Of a stretch of 64,000 nt of DNA, positions 24,746 to 33,344 are shown in pieces. Made by a program: the position numbers and the translations under genes. The stretch's first letter is position 1. Every line of letters begins with the position of its first letter. The DNA is from an uncultured archaeon (lineage in GTDB: Archaea > Nanobdellota > Nanobdellia > Pacearchaeales > GW2011-AR1): assembly GCA_902385625.1 (NCBI GenBank), contig CABMGE010000024.1, positions 1-64,000 on the forward strand, given 5' to 3'. The notes beneath the pieces were generated by a model, which saw nothing but the letters and a program-made list of their open reading frames with translations, did no database searches and had not been told where the DNA came from.

Positions 24746-26923
24746 TTATCCAGTAAGACCTCTCATTGCAACTCCAGCCAAAATAGAAAGAGCTATTATT
24801 GAAAGAGTAGCAGTTACTAAATATAATAATCCGCCCCTTATTAAATTCTTAGAAATCTCATAGGTTTGTTTTAACTTATCTTCCCCATTATCAATTGTAA
24901 CAAGAGTTCCGGTTAAGATAAAAATAATCTCAACAATATAAACTCCTATTGCAACCTGCATAAAATATGGAGGAATCATATTTACCACATTAAATAATTG
25001 AGTAATATTTGCAATATTGGTTATGCCTGCAAGAGACGTGTCTCCAGCACCTGCCTCAGTCAGCCCTTTTAATTTACTTAAAATTCCAGTGATCATTGCA
25101 GCAAGCCCAATTACAATACCTGCAAGAAGTGGTGCAAGAAAGGTCATATTGCTCTTCATATCGGAAACAACATCAGCCAGTAAATCCCTAAGTCTTTCAT
25201 TTATTTTTTGAATGTTTCTAACATATTCAGATATACTCATAAGGCTTTCAGCAGCAACATTAAGTCCTTTTTTAACGCTTTCAATAAGTATCCTCATACT
25301 TGTAGCAATAAGCGACGAAGGATAATAGACAATAGCTCCTCTTCTTGTATTAAAAATAGCTTCTTCAACACTCATGCCCATTGTTTGTATATTTGTATTA
25401 ACAATCTTAAAAAAATTCTCAGTTTTTTGTCCCTTTGTTGAAGCTGCAACTTTAGCAAATGCAATTTCAGCAGGAATTCCATCTCCAAGTCTGTTTCCAA
25501 GAGTAAATAAAGAAGAATTAAACTCTTCTTCCAAATCTTTTGTTTCATCTCTTGATTTTATTAGATCTTTTGTTCTAAGTGAAAAAGAAAGTGCAAAAAA
25601 TAATGCTATTGAGAATGGAATAAATAAACTTAAAAGCAATGCACCAGGTCCAAAAGGCCCAACTGTTTTTCCATCAATAGTTTGAAATCCAAAAAACTGC
25701 TCATCTCCTAAAAAAGTAATGCCAAGTTCAGAAAAACTATAATCCGGCTTTAATCCCACTGTTTCAGGAAGACCTGGTATTTGAAAAATAAATGGAAGAA
25801 GTCCCATAATTAAAAGAGGAACTGCTATCGCTGCAGCAATATAATAGGGTTTTTTTGAATTGTATTTATAATAAAGAGGATTTCTTTCAAGAAGCGAAGT
25901 TTCACCATATCCCCCAGGTCTTTTAAGCATTACTTGAAGAGTCAAATAAAAAACACAAAAAGGAATTAGTAAATTAAACAAAACAAAAACATGAGTCCAT
26001 TGAATTGCTCCTCCAAGAAGAGTAGAAGCAAGAGGCAAGAGTGCAAGTCCAAGAGTAGGAAGAACAATTCCAAGCATGTAAAGATTTGTTAAAGGAGCTT
26101 TTATTGAATGAGTATATTTTAACATTCTTTCATAAACACCATCTAAAATAACCCTGAGTGCTCGTTCAAGTATCTGAACTCTTCGAAGTTCACTCGGTTC
26201 ATATAAACTGCTCTCAATTAAGTGAAAGCTTTCTACAAATTCGATATTAACATCTTTCCAAAAATCAAGATAAGCATCTAAACTATCTTTTACAGAAGAA
26301 TATTTTCCAGTCTCAACATCCCACAATACCTTTCTAAGGTCAAGTGCAAGAGGAGCATCAACATGTTGTGCAACAAAACTTATTGCTCTTTCAAGATTAC
26401 TAGTATGCTTCATATAAATTACAGTATACAAAATAGCAGGAACCATCTGACTGCTGGCTTTAAGTCTCCACTTGGTTGCAAGTCTGGAAGGCATTGAATA
26501 AAAATAATAAAATAAGAAGAAAGAAGTAAGAATCATTAGTCCAAGAAATAAAATCGGAAACTCTCCGCCTTCAGGACCTCCTGCAAAAAACCAGATTGCA
26601 ACACTAAGCAATACTCCAAAGAAAAAAACTCCTAAGAAACTCATTAAAGCAAGTCCGACAACTTCAGAGGGAACAACATTTAAATGTGCAGCTTCAAGCT
26701 GTTTTTGTATTCTCTCCTCATCTTTTGAAGAGACTTTTATTTTAACAAAATTTCCAAGACTTCTTGCCCAGCTTTCATACCTGGAAAGTTCAGGCATCAT
26801 ATCCTCTTTAAATTGGGTATAATCTCTTGATATAGAATTATTGCTTCCAGAAGAATAATTAAAATTTCCAGCTTCTTGTTCAATCTTTTTTGAATATTTT
26901 TTTAATACCTCATTTACATCCAT
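24746..26923 (-). CDS. TadC/FlaJ-like type IV pilus platform protein
   Basis: A 725-residue polytopic membrane protein. Soluble helical regions (for example residues about 170-260: PAILYTVIYMKHTSNLERAISFVAQHVDAPLALDLRKVL) and a second similar region near 485-595 (EEEFNSSLFTLGNRLGDGIPAEIAFAKVAAS) form two GspF-type units separated by pairs of membrane helices. This is the archaeal TadC arrangement. It anchors the pilus motor in the membrane and is driven by a TadA-type ATPase. The matching ATPase is at 35325. It lies upstream of the pilin-like genes on the same strand. Confidence 0.85.
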   Translation of the reverse strand: MDVNEVLKKYSKKIEQEAGNFNYSSGSNNSISRDYTQFKEDMMPELSRYESWARSLGNFVKIKVSSKDEERIQKQLEAAHLNVVPSEVVGLALMSFLGVFFFGVLLSVAIWFFAGGPEGGEFPILFLGLMILTSFFLFYYFYSMPSRLATKWRLKASSQMVPAILYTVIYMKHTSNLERAISFVAQHVDAPLALDLRKVLWDVETGKYSSVKDSLDAYLDFWKDVNIEFVESFHLIESSLYEPSELRRVQILERALRVILDGVYERMLKYTHSIKAPLTNLYMLGIVLPTLGLALLPLASTLLGGAIQWTHVFVLFNLLIPFCVFYLTLQVMLKRPGGYGETSLLERNPLYYKYNSKKPYYIAAAIAVPLLIMGLLPFIFQIPGLPETVGLKPDYSFSELGITFLGDEQFFGFQTIDGKTVGPFGPGALLLSLFIPFSIALFFALSFSLRTKDLIKSRDETKDLEEEFNSSLFTLGNRLGDGIPAEIAFAKVAASTKGQKTENFFKIVNTNIQTMGMSVEEAIFNTRRGAIVYYPSSLIATSMRILIESVKKGLNVAAESLMSISEYVRNIQKINERLRDLLADVVSDMKSNMTFLAPLLAGIVIGLAAMITGILSKLKGLTEAGAGDTSLAGITNIANITQLFNVVNMIPPYFMQVAIGVYIVEIIFILTGTLVTIDNGEDKLKQTYEISKNLIRGGLLYLVTATLSIIALSILAGVAMRGLTG

Positions 26924-26998
26924 ATAAAATCACCTTTTTACAAAATATATATTAGAAACAGAATTAATAAAACTTCTTATCTCAACTCTCGAAGCAAA

Positions 26999-27244
26999 TT
27001 ATTTTGACTTCATTAAAACTTTGTAGCTAAGGTATAAACTGGCTCCATCTACAATAAAAATTATTCCGGTAAATAACAATAAGAAAAAACAGGAATTAAG
27101 TTGAGGATCCTTGCAAACAGAACAAAAACCTCTGCAAAAAGTCTTGTAAAAAAATGTTTGTAAAAAACCTATTAGAATCAAGGCAAAACTAACAAAAATA
27201 ATAGTATTTTTCTTAAAATCACTCCTGTCCTCTTTTTTTTCCAT
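26999..27244 (-). CDS. Small two-helix membrane protein with four cysteines
   Basis: An 81-residue protein with two hydrophobic helices (TIIFVSFALILIGFLQTFFY and CFFLLLFTGIIFIVDGASLYLSY). The segment between them is CRGFCSVCKDPQLNSC, four cysteines in an extracellular or lumenal loop. No family recognised. It sits between the TadC-like gene and the three tandem paralogues on the same strand. Confidence 0.6.
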   Translation of the reverse strand: MEKKEDRSDFKKNTIIFVSFALILIGFLQTFFYKTFCRGFCSVCKDPQLNSCFFLLLFTGIIFIVDGASLYLSYKVLMKSK

Positions 27245-27307
27245 GAAATATAAACAAATAATGAGTTAATAAACATTTTTGTTTGGATTAAATAAAATTT
27301 TAAGAAA

Positions 27308-27823
27308 TTATTTTTTAGTCAAAACCCAGGCAACAACGCCTCCGACTACAAGAAGTAAAATACTTCCCATAATCTGAGAATCAAGCATTTGTCGTATCTG
27401 CCAGATAATTCCAGGACTTCCTTCTCCACCTGAAGTTAAAATAAGACTTGGGTGAAAAACTGGATTAAAAACTCTTATTGCAGCAATCAAAAATACGATT
27501 ATAAGAATTATAACAAATGCCCATCCAAATCCAGGAGTCATTATCTTGTCAAGACTCTTTGTTGAAAATCCAAGTACAACAAGTATAAAAAATAAACATA
27601 TAAGTAAAACAATAAACCAAGGAGTAATGGTTCTTACAAAAAGATCAAGTGAAGAAAAGTTCATAAAAATAATCGCCATGATAAAACTTACAATAACATT
27701 AACCCTTCCATCACCAAGTATTTTTGTTTTAGCAAGGATTGCAAAAACAACAACAAAAACAAATAAAAAGCTGATTACAGGCATAAAGAAAAATATGCTT
27801 GATATATTCATTTCGTTTACCAT
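27308..27823 (-). CDS. Five-helix membrane protein, tandem paralogue 3 of 3
   Basis: A 171-residue protein with five hydrophobic helices. It shares with the next two genes the first-helix motif P-x-I/F-x-FLFVFVVVFAILAKTKILGDG and the spacing of the remaining helices. It is most divergent in the fourth and fifth helices, where it also carries a small loop rich in Gly (LILTSGGEGSPGI). Last of three tandem relatives. Function unknown; the place in the pilus locus suggests a membrane component of the apparatus. Confidence 0.65.
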   Translation of the reverse strand: MVNEMNISSIFFFMPVISFLFVFVVVFAILAKTKILGDGRVNVIVSFIMAIIFMNFSSLDLFVRTITPWFIVLLICLFFILVVLGFSTKSLDKIMTPGFGWAFVIILIIVFLIAAIRVFNPVFHPSLILTSGGEGSPGIIWQIRQMLDSQIMGSILLLVVGGVVAWVLTKK

Positions 27824-27832
27824 TTTTTAGAT

Positions 27833-28321
27833 TTATCCAGATTTATCTCCGCCATAAACAATAAATGCAATAAGACCCACAAGAATTATTCCTGCAATAA
27901 TTGCAGGCCAGGATTCTGCAAGCCAAAAATTTCCTCCAAACCAAGCAGTTCTTTGAAATGAAAGAAGTACTACGGCTCCAGCAATAATTGCTCCGATCCA
28001 AAAAAAAGCTTTATTCGCCCATGGAATTTTATCCGAAACAACACCCATAAATATTAATGCAACAAGTAAAATAGCAACTCCCACTCCTGCATATGGAAAA
28101 ATTGTAGCATAAAAATTTGTAACAATATCAAACTGCAATGCAAGAAGACCCATTGCAAGAGCAATTGTTGCCTGAACCCCTTTATTTTCTCCAAGTAATT
28201 TTGTCTTTGAAAGTATTCCAAAAATAACAGCAAAAATCAGTAAGAAAGGAAGTGCATAAGCAAATACTCCTTGCTGTTGCCACATATTCAAAACATCAGT
28301 TATTGTATAAGTCCAAACCAT
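27833..28321 (-). CDS. Five-helix membrane protein, tandem paralogue 2 of 3
   Basis: A 162-residue protein with five hydrophobic helices and the shared signature YALPFLLIFAVIFGILSKTK then LLGENKG. The downstream stop-to-start gap is 9 bases. I know no assigned function for this family. The shared K-T-K-L/I-L-G motif right after helix 1 is its most recognisable feature. Confidence 0.65.
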   Translation of the reverse strand: MVWTYTITDVLNMWQQQGVFAYALPFLLIFAVIFGILSKTKLLGENKGVQATIALAMGLLALQFDIVTNFYATIFPYAGVGVAILLVALIFMGVVSDKIPWANKAFFWIGAIIAGAVVLLSFQRTAWFGGNFWLAESWPAIIAGIILVGLIAFIVYGGDKSG

Positions 28322-28386
28322 TTTACACCTTTTTATATTTAGATAATTAATCCTTTATTTATATATATTTCGTTTATTCTATTAAA

Positions 28387-28881
28387 TTATTTCTCTCCAC
28401 GAACAACTGCAACAACTGCCCCAACTATGATTGCAAGAAGTATTGCATTCATCCAGATTGCAGATCCCTGTGAAGTATTAAAAAGAAAATTCCAGACAAT
28501 ATTAAAATAACCAGTTACAGCTAAAAGAAAAACTATAAATGATATTGAAAGTATTGCTGCAAATGCAACCTTCCACCAATATCCTAAAACATCTCCATCT
28601 TTTTTACCAACAATAAAACCATAGAGTAACATAAATACAAGTAAAACTGTTGCAAAAACAGCCAAAAATGGCATAAGTACTACAACAATATCTCTTGGTT
28701 GCTTAAATGCAACAAGTAAAAGTCCAACAACAAGCCCAATAATTGCATTTACTCTTTTTGCTTCATCTCCTAAAAGCTTAGTTTTTTGAAGTATTGCAAA
28801 CATTAATGTAAACACAAGTACAAAAGGGAGAACATATTCAACAAAAAGCGGACTTAAGAAAAAAGGAGCACTATAATCCAT
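28387..28881 (-). CDS. Five-helix membrane protein, tandem paralogue 1 of 3
   Basis: A 164-residue protein with five hydrophobic helices and the shared start EYVLPFVLVFTLMFAILQKT then KLLGDEAKR. The PRC-barrel gene lies 3 bases upstream and should be in the same transcript. It heads the tandem set. No function can be assigned from sequence. Confidence 0.65.
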   Translation of the reverse strand: MDYSAPFFLSPLFVEYVLPFVLVFTLMFAILQKTKLLGDEAKRVNAIIGLVVGLLLVAFKQPRDIVVVLMPFLAVFATVLLVFMLLYGFIVGKKDGDVLGYWWKVAFAAILSISFIVFLLAVTGYFNIVWNFLFNTSQGSAIWMNAILLAIIVGAVVAVVRGEK

Positions 28882-28884
28882 TAT

Positions 28885-29193
28885 TTAAAGAGAGGATCTT
28901 GATTCTGCTTCTTCAGAAAGATCAACAGTACTCTGACTGTTTTCTACCTCATCAAGCGGAAGATTTGCGCGACTAATAATAACAACATCACCAACAGCCC
29001 TTACAAATTGATGTGGAATGATAACACCTCTTGCACCTCCAAGAAATTTTCCCATTGAACCAGCAATTCTTATTCTCCAGCTTTCTACTTTTTTTTCAAC
29101 TAGGTTACATTCCTCTATCTCTCCAAAAAAATCTCCGGTGTCAGTATACACCCTTTTTCCAATCACACTAGTTATCTTTTTTACTCTTAACAT
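28885..29193 (-). CDS. PRC-barrel domain protein
   Basis: A 102-residue protein. The PRC-barrel is residues about 1-80: RVKKITSVIGKRVYTDTGDFFGEIEEC, then VIIPHQFVRAVGDVVII. A short acidic Ser-rich tail follows. PRC-barrel domains in archaea are small beta-barrels linked to RNA metabolism or membrane processes, without a catalytic site. It opens the transcript with the three paralogues. A second PRC-barrel gene is at 58034. Confidence 0.8.
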   Translation of the reverse strand: MLRVKKITSVIGKRVYTDTGDFFGEIEECNLVEKKVESWRIRIAGSMGKFLGGARGVIIPHQFVRAVGDVVIISRANLPLDEVENSQSTVDLSEEAESRSSL

Positions 29194-29360
29194 GACAAAA
29201 AATATGTAGTTTAGTTTAAATACTTTTCTGTCACAGGAAAAATATATATTTGTAAAGTATATATTAAACAGATATATTTTTAGAAAATAAAAAATAAAAA
29301 AAATTTCAGGAGATTTTTACAAATCAATAAATTTATATAAATAAATTCCTTGATTAAATA

Positions 29361-29996
29361 ATGTTTACAGAAAAAGAGGCAGTTTGGATATTAATCTCAA
29401 TTATAATATTTGAGTTTATTGTCTTATTCCCAATACCTGAAAATTTTAATGTCTTACTAATACTAGTGCCGATAATAATTATTTTTGTAAATGTCATTTC
29501 AAAAAAAATAGCATCAGAATTCTTTAATATAAAAATAGAGCATAAATCCTGGGAAGTTCAGAGATTTGGATGGTATCATAGATCTAAATTAAAAAAACCA
29601 TTTCCATTCGGGCTTGTTTTTCCAGTAATTATTGCAATTCTTTCTCTTGGAACAATAAAACCTCTTACCCTAATGCAATTTGATTATGAGAATATGCCTG
29701 AAAAAAGAATGCTTAAGGAAAGGGGGCTTAAAAGGAAATCTGAAATAAATGATTCAGATATTGGATTTACTGCATTTTGGGGATTTGCAAGCCTTTTAGT
29801 CCTATCATTAATTGCTGCATTGCTTAAATTTCCAGAACTTGCAACCTATTCTATTTTTTATGGTGCATGGAATTTAGTTCCATATGGAAATCTTGACGGA
29901 TCAAAACTTTTCTTTGGAAGTATAATGTCCTGGATAACAACAGTTATCCTATACCTAATAGCACTGGCATTGATAGTTATTTTATATCTTAGTTAA
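29361..29996 (+). CDS. M50/site-2-protease-like membrane protein without HExxH
   Basis: A 211-residue membrane protein with about six hydrophobic segments. The C-terminal half has NLVPYGNLDGSKLFFGS, the NxxPxxxLDGxK type motif that supplies the third metal ligand in site-2 proteases. The HExxH motif expected in the N-terminal part is absent, replaced around VISKKIASEFFNIKIEHKSWEV. It may be an inactive relative, or may use a different site. A TATA-like TTTATATAA lies about 28 bases before the start. Confidence 0.72.
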   Translation: MFTEKEAVWILISIIIFEFIVLFPIPENFNVLLILVPIIIIFVNVISKKIASEFFNIKIEHKSWEVQRFGWYHRSKLKKPFPFGLVFPVIIAILSLGTIKPLTLMQFDYENMPEKRMLKERGLKRKSEINDSDIGFTAFWGFASLLVLSLIAALLKFPELATYSIFYGAWNLVPYGNLDGSKLFFGSIMSWITTVILYLIALALIVILYLS

Positions 29997-30006
29997 TTGA
30001 AGTTAA

Positions 30007-30028
30007 TTTTGCTGTTCACAAAAATGAC
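30007..30028 (+). repeat. TTTTGC repeat, copy 3 (divergent)
   Basis: TTTTGCTGTTCACAAAAATGAC matches the 17810 copy in the first arm and in the AAAAATGAC tail, with changes in the loop. It lies between the M50-like and TyrRS genes. Confidence 0.35.
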
Positions 30029-30088
30029 TTGATTAATGCTTTCGCACATTTTGCAATTTAAATCTAAAGTCAATACAGCCCGAAATTG

Positions 30089-30116
30089 TTTTAAACCAGA
30101 TTCACTCCGGATAAAA
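30089..30116 (+). repeat. Dispersed hairpin, TTCAC-loop family, copy D
   Basis: Inner stem CCAGA/TCCGG (one mismatch) encloses loop TTCAC, with TTTTAA/ATAAAA outer arms. It lies 48 bases before the tyrS start. Confidence 0.55.
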
Positions 30117-30164
30117 GAAGCATCCAAGAGAAAACTTTAATAAGCTTTTATTGTTCCATTTTTT

Positions 30165-31184
30165 ATGAAAGAATTGAGTATTGATGAAAAATTTGAATTA
30201 ATAAAAAGAAATACTGCTGAAATAATTGGGGAAGAAGATTTAAAAAAACTTTTAAAAGAAAAGAAAAAACCAAGAGTTTATTGGGGAACTGCTCCAACTG
30301 GAAAACCTCATGTGGGCTACTTCATTCCAATGTTAAAGGTTGCAGATTTATTAAAAGCAGGATTTCATGTAACAATTTTGCTTGCAGATATCCATGCAGT
30401 TCTTGACAATACTCCCTGGAATATTATTGATCTTAGATATGAATATTATGCAGCAGTAATTCCAGAGATCATTCGAGCAATAGGCGTGGACACAAAAGAA
30501 CTGGAATTTGTAAAGGGAAGTGAAATGCAACTTAAACCTGAATATATGTATGATGTATTGCAATTGTCAAGTCTGGTTTCAGTTCATGATGCAACAAAGG
30601 CTGCTTCAGATGTTGTGAAGATGGGAGATAATCCAAAACTTTCTGGACTCATTTACCCATTAATGCAAGCTTGTGATGAGCAATATCTTAATGTTGATGC
30701 TCAATTAGGCGGAACAGATCAAAGAAAGATAATGGTTTTGGCAAGAGAAACTCTTCCAAAAATAGGTTACAAAGAAAGAATTGAAATCATGAATCCTCTT
30801 CTTCCAGGACTTATTGGGAAAAAAATGAGTTCATCAGATCCTAATACTAAAATAGATTTGCTTGACAATGAAGAAGCTGTAAAAAAGAAACTAAACAAAG
30901 CAGAGTTTATTGAAGGAGATCCAGACAATGGAGTAATGGCATTTTTAGAATATTTCTTAATGGTTGTTAAAAAAGATAAAAAAGAGTCTTTTTTAATCGA
31001 AAGGCCTGAAAAATTTGGAGGAAATAAAGAGTATAAAGATTTCAAGTCAATAAAAGATGATGTTGTTTCAAAGACCCTTCATCCAATGGATGTAAAACTT
31101 GCAGTAGCAAAAGAGATTTCAAAAATACTTTCAAAAATAGATAGAAAAAAAGTTGAGCCTCTTGAAAAAAAGGCATATTCTTAA
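30165..31184 (+). CDS. tyrS: Tyrosyl-tRNA synthetase
   Basis: A 339-residue class I aminoacyl-tRNA synthetase of the archaeal TyrRS type. HIGH-like PHVG is at residues 48-51 in GTAPTGKPHVGYF, and the KMSKS-type loop is GLIGKKMSSSDP near 224. The specificity region YPLMQACDEQYLNVDAQLGGTDQRKIM is the TyrRS pattern. It charges tRNA-Tyr. A TATA-like TTTAATAAG is about 25 bases upstream. A repeat copy (30089) lies in the leader or promoter region. Confidence 0.95.
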   Translation: MKELSIDEKFELIKRNTAEIIGEEDLKKLLKEKKKPRVYWGTAPTGKPHVGYFIPMLKVADLLKAGFHVTILLADIHAVLDNTPWNIIDLRYEYYAAVIPEIIRAIGVDTKELEFVKGSEMQLKPEYMYDVLQLSSLVSVHDATKAASDVVKMGDNPKLSGLIYPLMQACDEQYLNVDAQLGGTDQRKIMVLARETLPKIGYKERIEIMNPLLPGLIGKKMSSSDPNTKIDLLDNEEAVKKKLNKAEFIEGDPDNGVMAFLEYFLMVVKKDKKESFLIERPEKFGGNKEYKDFKSIKDDVVSKTLHPMDVKLAVAKEISKILSKIDRKKVEPLEKKAYS

Positions 31185-31240
31185 AAAAATAACCTATCCA
31201 AGGATTATGACTTAAGGTTTAACTCTTCTACATAAAAAGA

Positions 31241-31630
31241 TTATTCAAATATTTTTATATATAAACTTTCATTATCACTTAGATAATAAAATCCATTAGA
31301 GCCATCATGTGCATATACTTCGGCATTCTTGCCAATAGCAGGAGTTCCAATGACTTTCCCCCAAATAGGTTTACTTCCATCTGATGGAACTGCTCCACTT
31401 CCAAAAACAACTTTTTTTCCATCTATAACCATATAACAAACAGCATCATAGGTACATCCATAATTAATATCAGTTATTTTTCCAGTGAAATTAATTTTAG
31501 AGTAGTTTTGATTTTTATAATCCGGAATTTTATTGATTGGTTTTTGTTTGATAAAAATAATTCCTCCAACAAGTAAAATCAAAATTATAAAACAAATAAT
31601 AACAATTAAAAAATTTTTATTCATTATCAT
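31241..31630 (-). CDS. Membrane-anchored small extracytoplasmic protein
   Basis: A 129-residue protein with a single N-terminal hydrophobic helix (FLIVIICFIILILLVGGIIF) and an exported beta-rich domain with two cysteines (YGCTYDAVCYMVI). The pattern YMVIDGKKVVFGSG suggests a small beta-barrel. No family recognised with confidence. It converges on tyrS. Confidence 0.6.
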   Translation of the reverse strand: MIMNKNFLIVIICFIILILLVGGIIFIKQKPINKIPDYKNQNYSKINFTGKITDINYGCTYDAVCYMVIDGKKVVFGSGAVPSDGSKPIWGKVIGTPAIGKNAEVYAHDGSNGFYYLSDNESLYIKIFE

Positions 31631-31730
31631 AAAATAAGTAGGATTCTATTTAAAAATCTATTTCTTCAGGGAAAATTAAATTTAAAGTTTTGCATCTCGT
31701 AGCAGCGTGTGTCCTTGGGATTAAATTTTT

Positions 31731-32639
31731 TCAGTCAGTATAAAACTCAATAATATCTTTGTCTTTTACAACATGCTTGAGGCCTATACGTTGTCCTGCA
31801 AATTTGCTTGAAGGTCCCCAGACTTTTGCATATTTTACCCTCTTTGAAAATCCATGAAGAACTTTTTCAGCAACTTCTTCCAAAGTAGAATTAGGAGGCA
31901 TAATTACAGGAAAACTATCTTCTTTTTTTCCAGGCTGTCTTGTATATATCCGAATTATGCTAAAAGATTTGAATATCTTTTCTTTTAATTCTTCAAGACC
32001 TTCATTGGTTTTAGTCGAGACTAAAACAAAGTTATGCTTCTTGGTCTTTAAAGTCTCAGATATCTTTCTTCGAGTATTGTTATCATACAAATCTATTTTG
32101 TTAAAAACAATAATTTGTTTTGCTCCTTTATTTCTGATAATTTTTTGAATTTCCTCTATTTCATGGAGTTTCTCAACAATTACAAGAATCGTGTCTGCAT
32201 TGTTAACAATTCCATGTTCGAAATATTCACTGGCAAGAGGAGGAAGATCAACTATTTGTATATTACAGTTAGCGAAATTAAGAGTCCCTATTTCAGGATC
32301 TGTTGTCGCAAATCCATAGCTTGCAATTTTGGGATTTGCATTTGTTATTGCCTTGAGTATTGAAGACTTTCCAGAATTAGTAAGTCCCACAAGAACTGCT
32401 TGAAGATCCTCTTTTTTTATTCCCTTTTTATTAGACTTTCCTGATTTTTTTGCTCGAATCATTGACTCTTTTAATTTCTTAATCTTTAGACGTATGTCTC
32501 CGCGAAATCGTTCGCTACCTTTGTGAGCAGGAGCTGTACGTAACATTTCTTCAAGAGCAACAAGTCTTTCTGAATCAGTTTGTGCCTTGAAATATTTTTC
32601 TTCTGCTCGTGCATATTCAAAACCTGCATTTATTGGCAT
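31731..32639 (-). CDS. TGS-domain GTPase, Obg/DRG type
   Basis: A 302-residue GTPase. The N-terminal helical segment has the DRG-like AHKGSERFRGDIRLKIKKLKE. G1 is VGLTNSGKSS, G3 is VDLPP (Gln/Gly changed), and G4 is NKID. A C-terminal TGS domain (FPVIMPPNSTLEEVAEKVLHGFSKRVKYAKVWG...KDKDIIEF) follows. DRG-type GTPases act in translation. Start codon 32639 faces the divergent diphthamide gene 39 bases away. Confidence 0.9.
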   Translation of the reverse strand: MPINAGFEYARAEEKYFKAQTDSERLVALEEMLRTAPAHKGSERFRGDIRLKIKKLKESMIRAKKSGKSNKKGIKKEDLQAVLVGLTNSGKSSILKAITNANPKIASYGFATTDPEIGTLNFANCNIQIVDLPPLASEYFEHGIVNNADTILVIVEKLHEIEEIQKIIRNKGAKQIIVFNKIDLYDNNTRRKISETLKTKKHNFVLVSTKTNEGLEELKEKIFKSFSIIRIYTRQPGKKEDSFPVIMPPNSTLEEVAEKVLHGFSKRVKYAKVWGPSSKFAGQRIGLKHVVKDKDIIEFYTD

Positions 32640-32678
32640 AGTTTTATTAAGATTATTTGTTTTAAAAATTATTGCTAT

Positions 32679-33344
32679 ATGAAACTTGGAATATTGTTCT
32701 CTGGAGGAAAAGACAGCTGCTACGCAGCTTACTTAGCAAAGCAATCAGGTCATGAAATATCTTGTTTAATAACAATTGTCTCAAAAAATAAAGAAAGTTA
32801 CATGTTCCATACTCCCTCAATAAATAAAGTGGAAAAACAAGCAGAACAAATGCAAATCCCAGTTATAACTATAAAAACAAAAGGAGAAAAAGAAGCTGAA
32901 CTAATTGATCTAAAAAAGGCAATTAAGGTTGCAATAAAAAAATATAAAATAAATGGAATTGCAACAGGAGCAGTTGAAAGTGTATATCAGGGATCAAGAA
33001 TTCAAAAAATATGTAATGATCTAAATATCGAATGTTTTAATCCACTCTGGCAAAAAAACCAGATACAATTACTAAACGAGCTTATAAAGAATAAGTTTAA
33101 AATAATAGTAACAGGAGTCTTTGCATATCCCCTTGATAAGAACTGGCTTGGAAGGGAAATTGATAAAAAATTTGTTCTAGATATAACAAAATTAAATGAA
33201 AAATATAAAATAAATCCTGCTGGAGAAGGCGGAGAATTTGAAACATTTGTTATTGATTGCCCGCTATTTAAAAAAGCACTTAAAGTCAAAGGCTATAATG
33301 ATTTTGGAGAGAAAAACTCCTTAAGAAGGGAGATAGAAATATGA
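32679..33344 (+). CDS. dph6: Diphthine-ammonia ligase-like (Dph6 family)
   Basis: A 221-residue PP-loop ATPase. FSGGKDSCYAA is the ATP-pyrophosphate loop at residues 7-17, and NGIATGAVESVYQGSRIQKIC and NPAGEGGEFETFVIDCPLF are signatures of diphthine-ammonia ligase. The enzyme makes the amide of diphthamide on translation factor aEF2 from ATP and ammonium. The ATG at 32679 begins at MKLGILFSGGKDS; the longer frame to 32580 overlaps the GTPase gene and adds unrelated residues. It overlaps the next gene by 4 bases, a glutamine amidotransferase. Confidence 0.88.
   Translation: MKLGILFSGGKDSCYAAYLAKQSGHEISCLITIVSKNKESYMFHTPSINKVEKQAEQMQIPVITIKTKGEKEAELIDLKKAIKVAIKKYKINGIATGAVESVYQGSRIQKICNDLNIECFNPLWQKNQIQLLNELIKNKFKIIVTGVFAYPLDKNWLGREIDKKFVLDITKLNEKYKINPAGEGGEFETFVIDCPLFKKALKVKGYNDFGEKNSLRREIEI

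Noticed and set aside
31640-31730. Gap with somewhat higher GC as a tRNA or small RNA gene
   Set aside because: No cloverleaf arms or GTTC-type T loop could be found.
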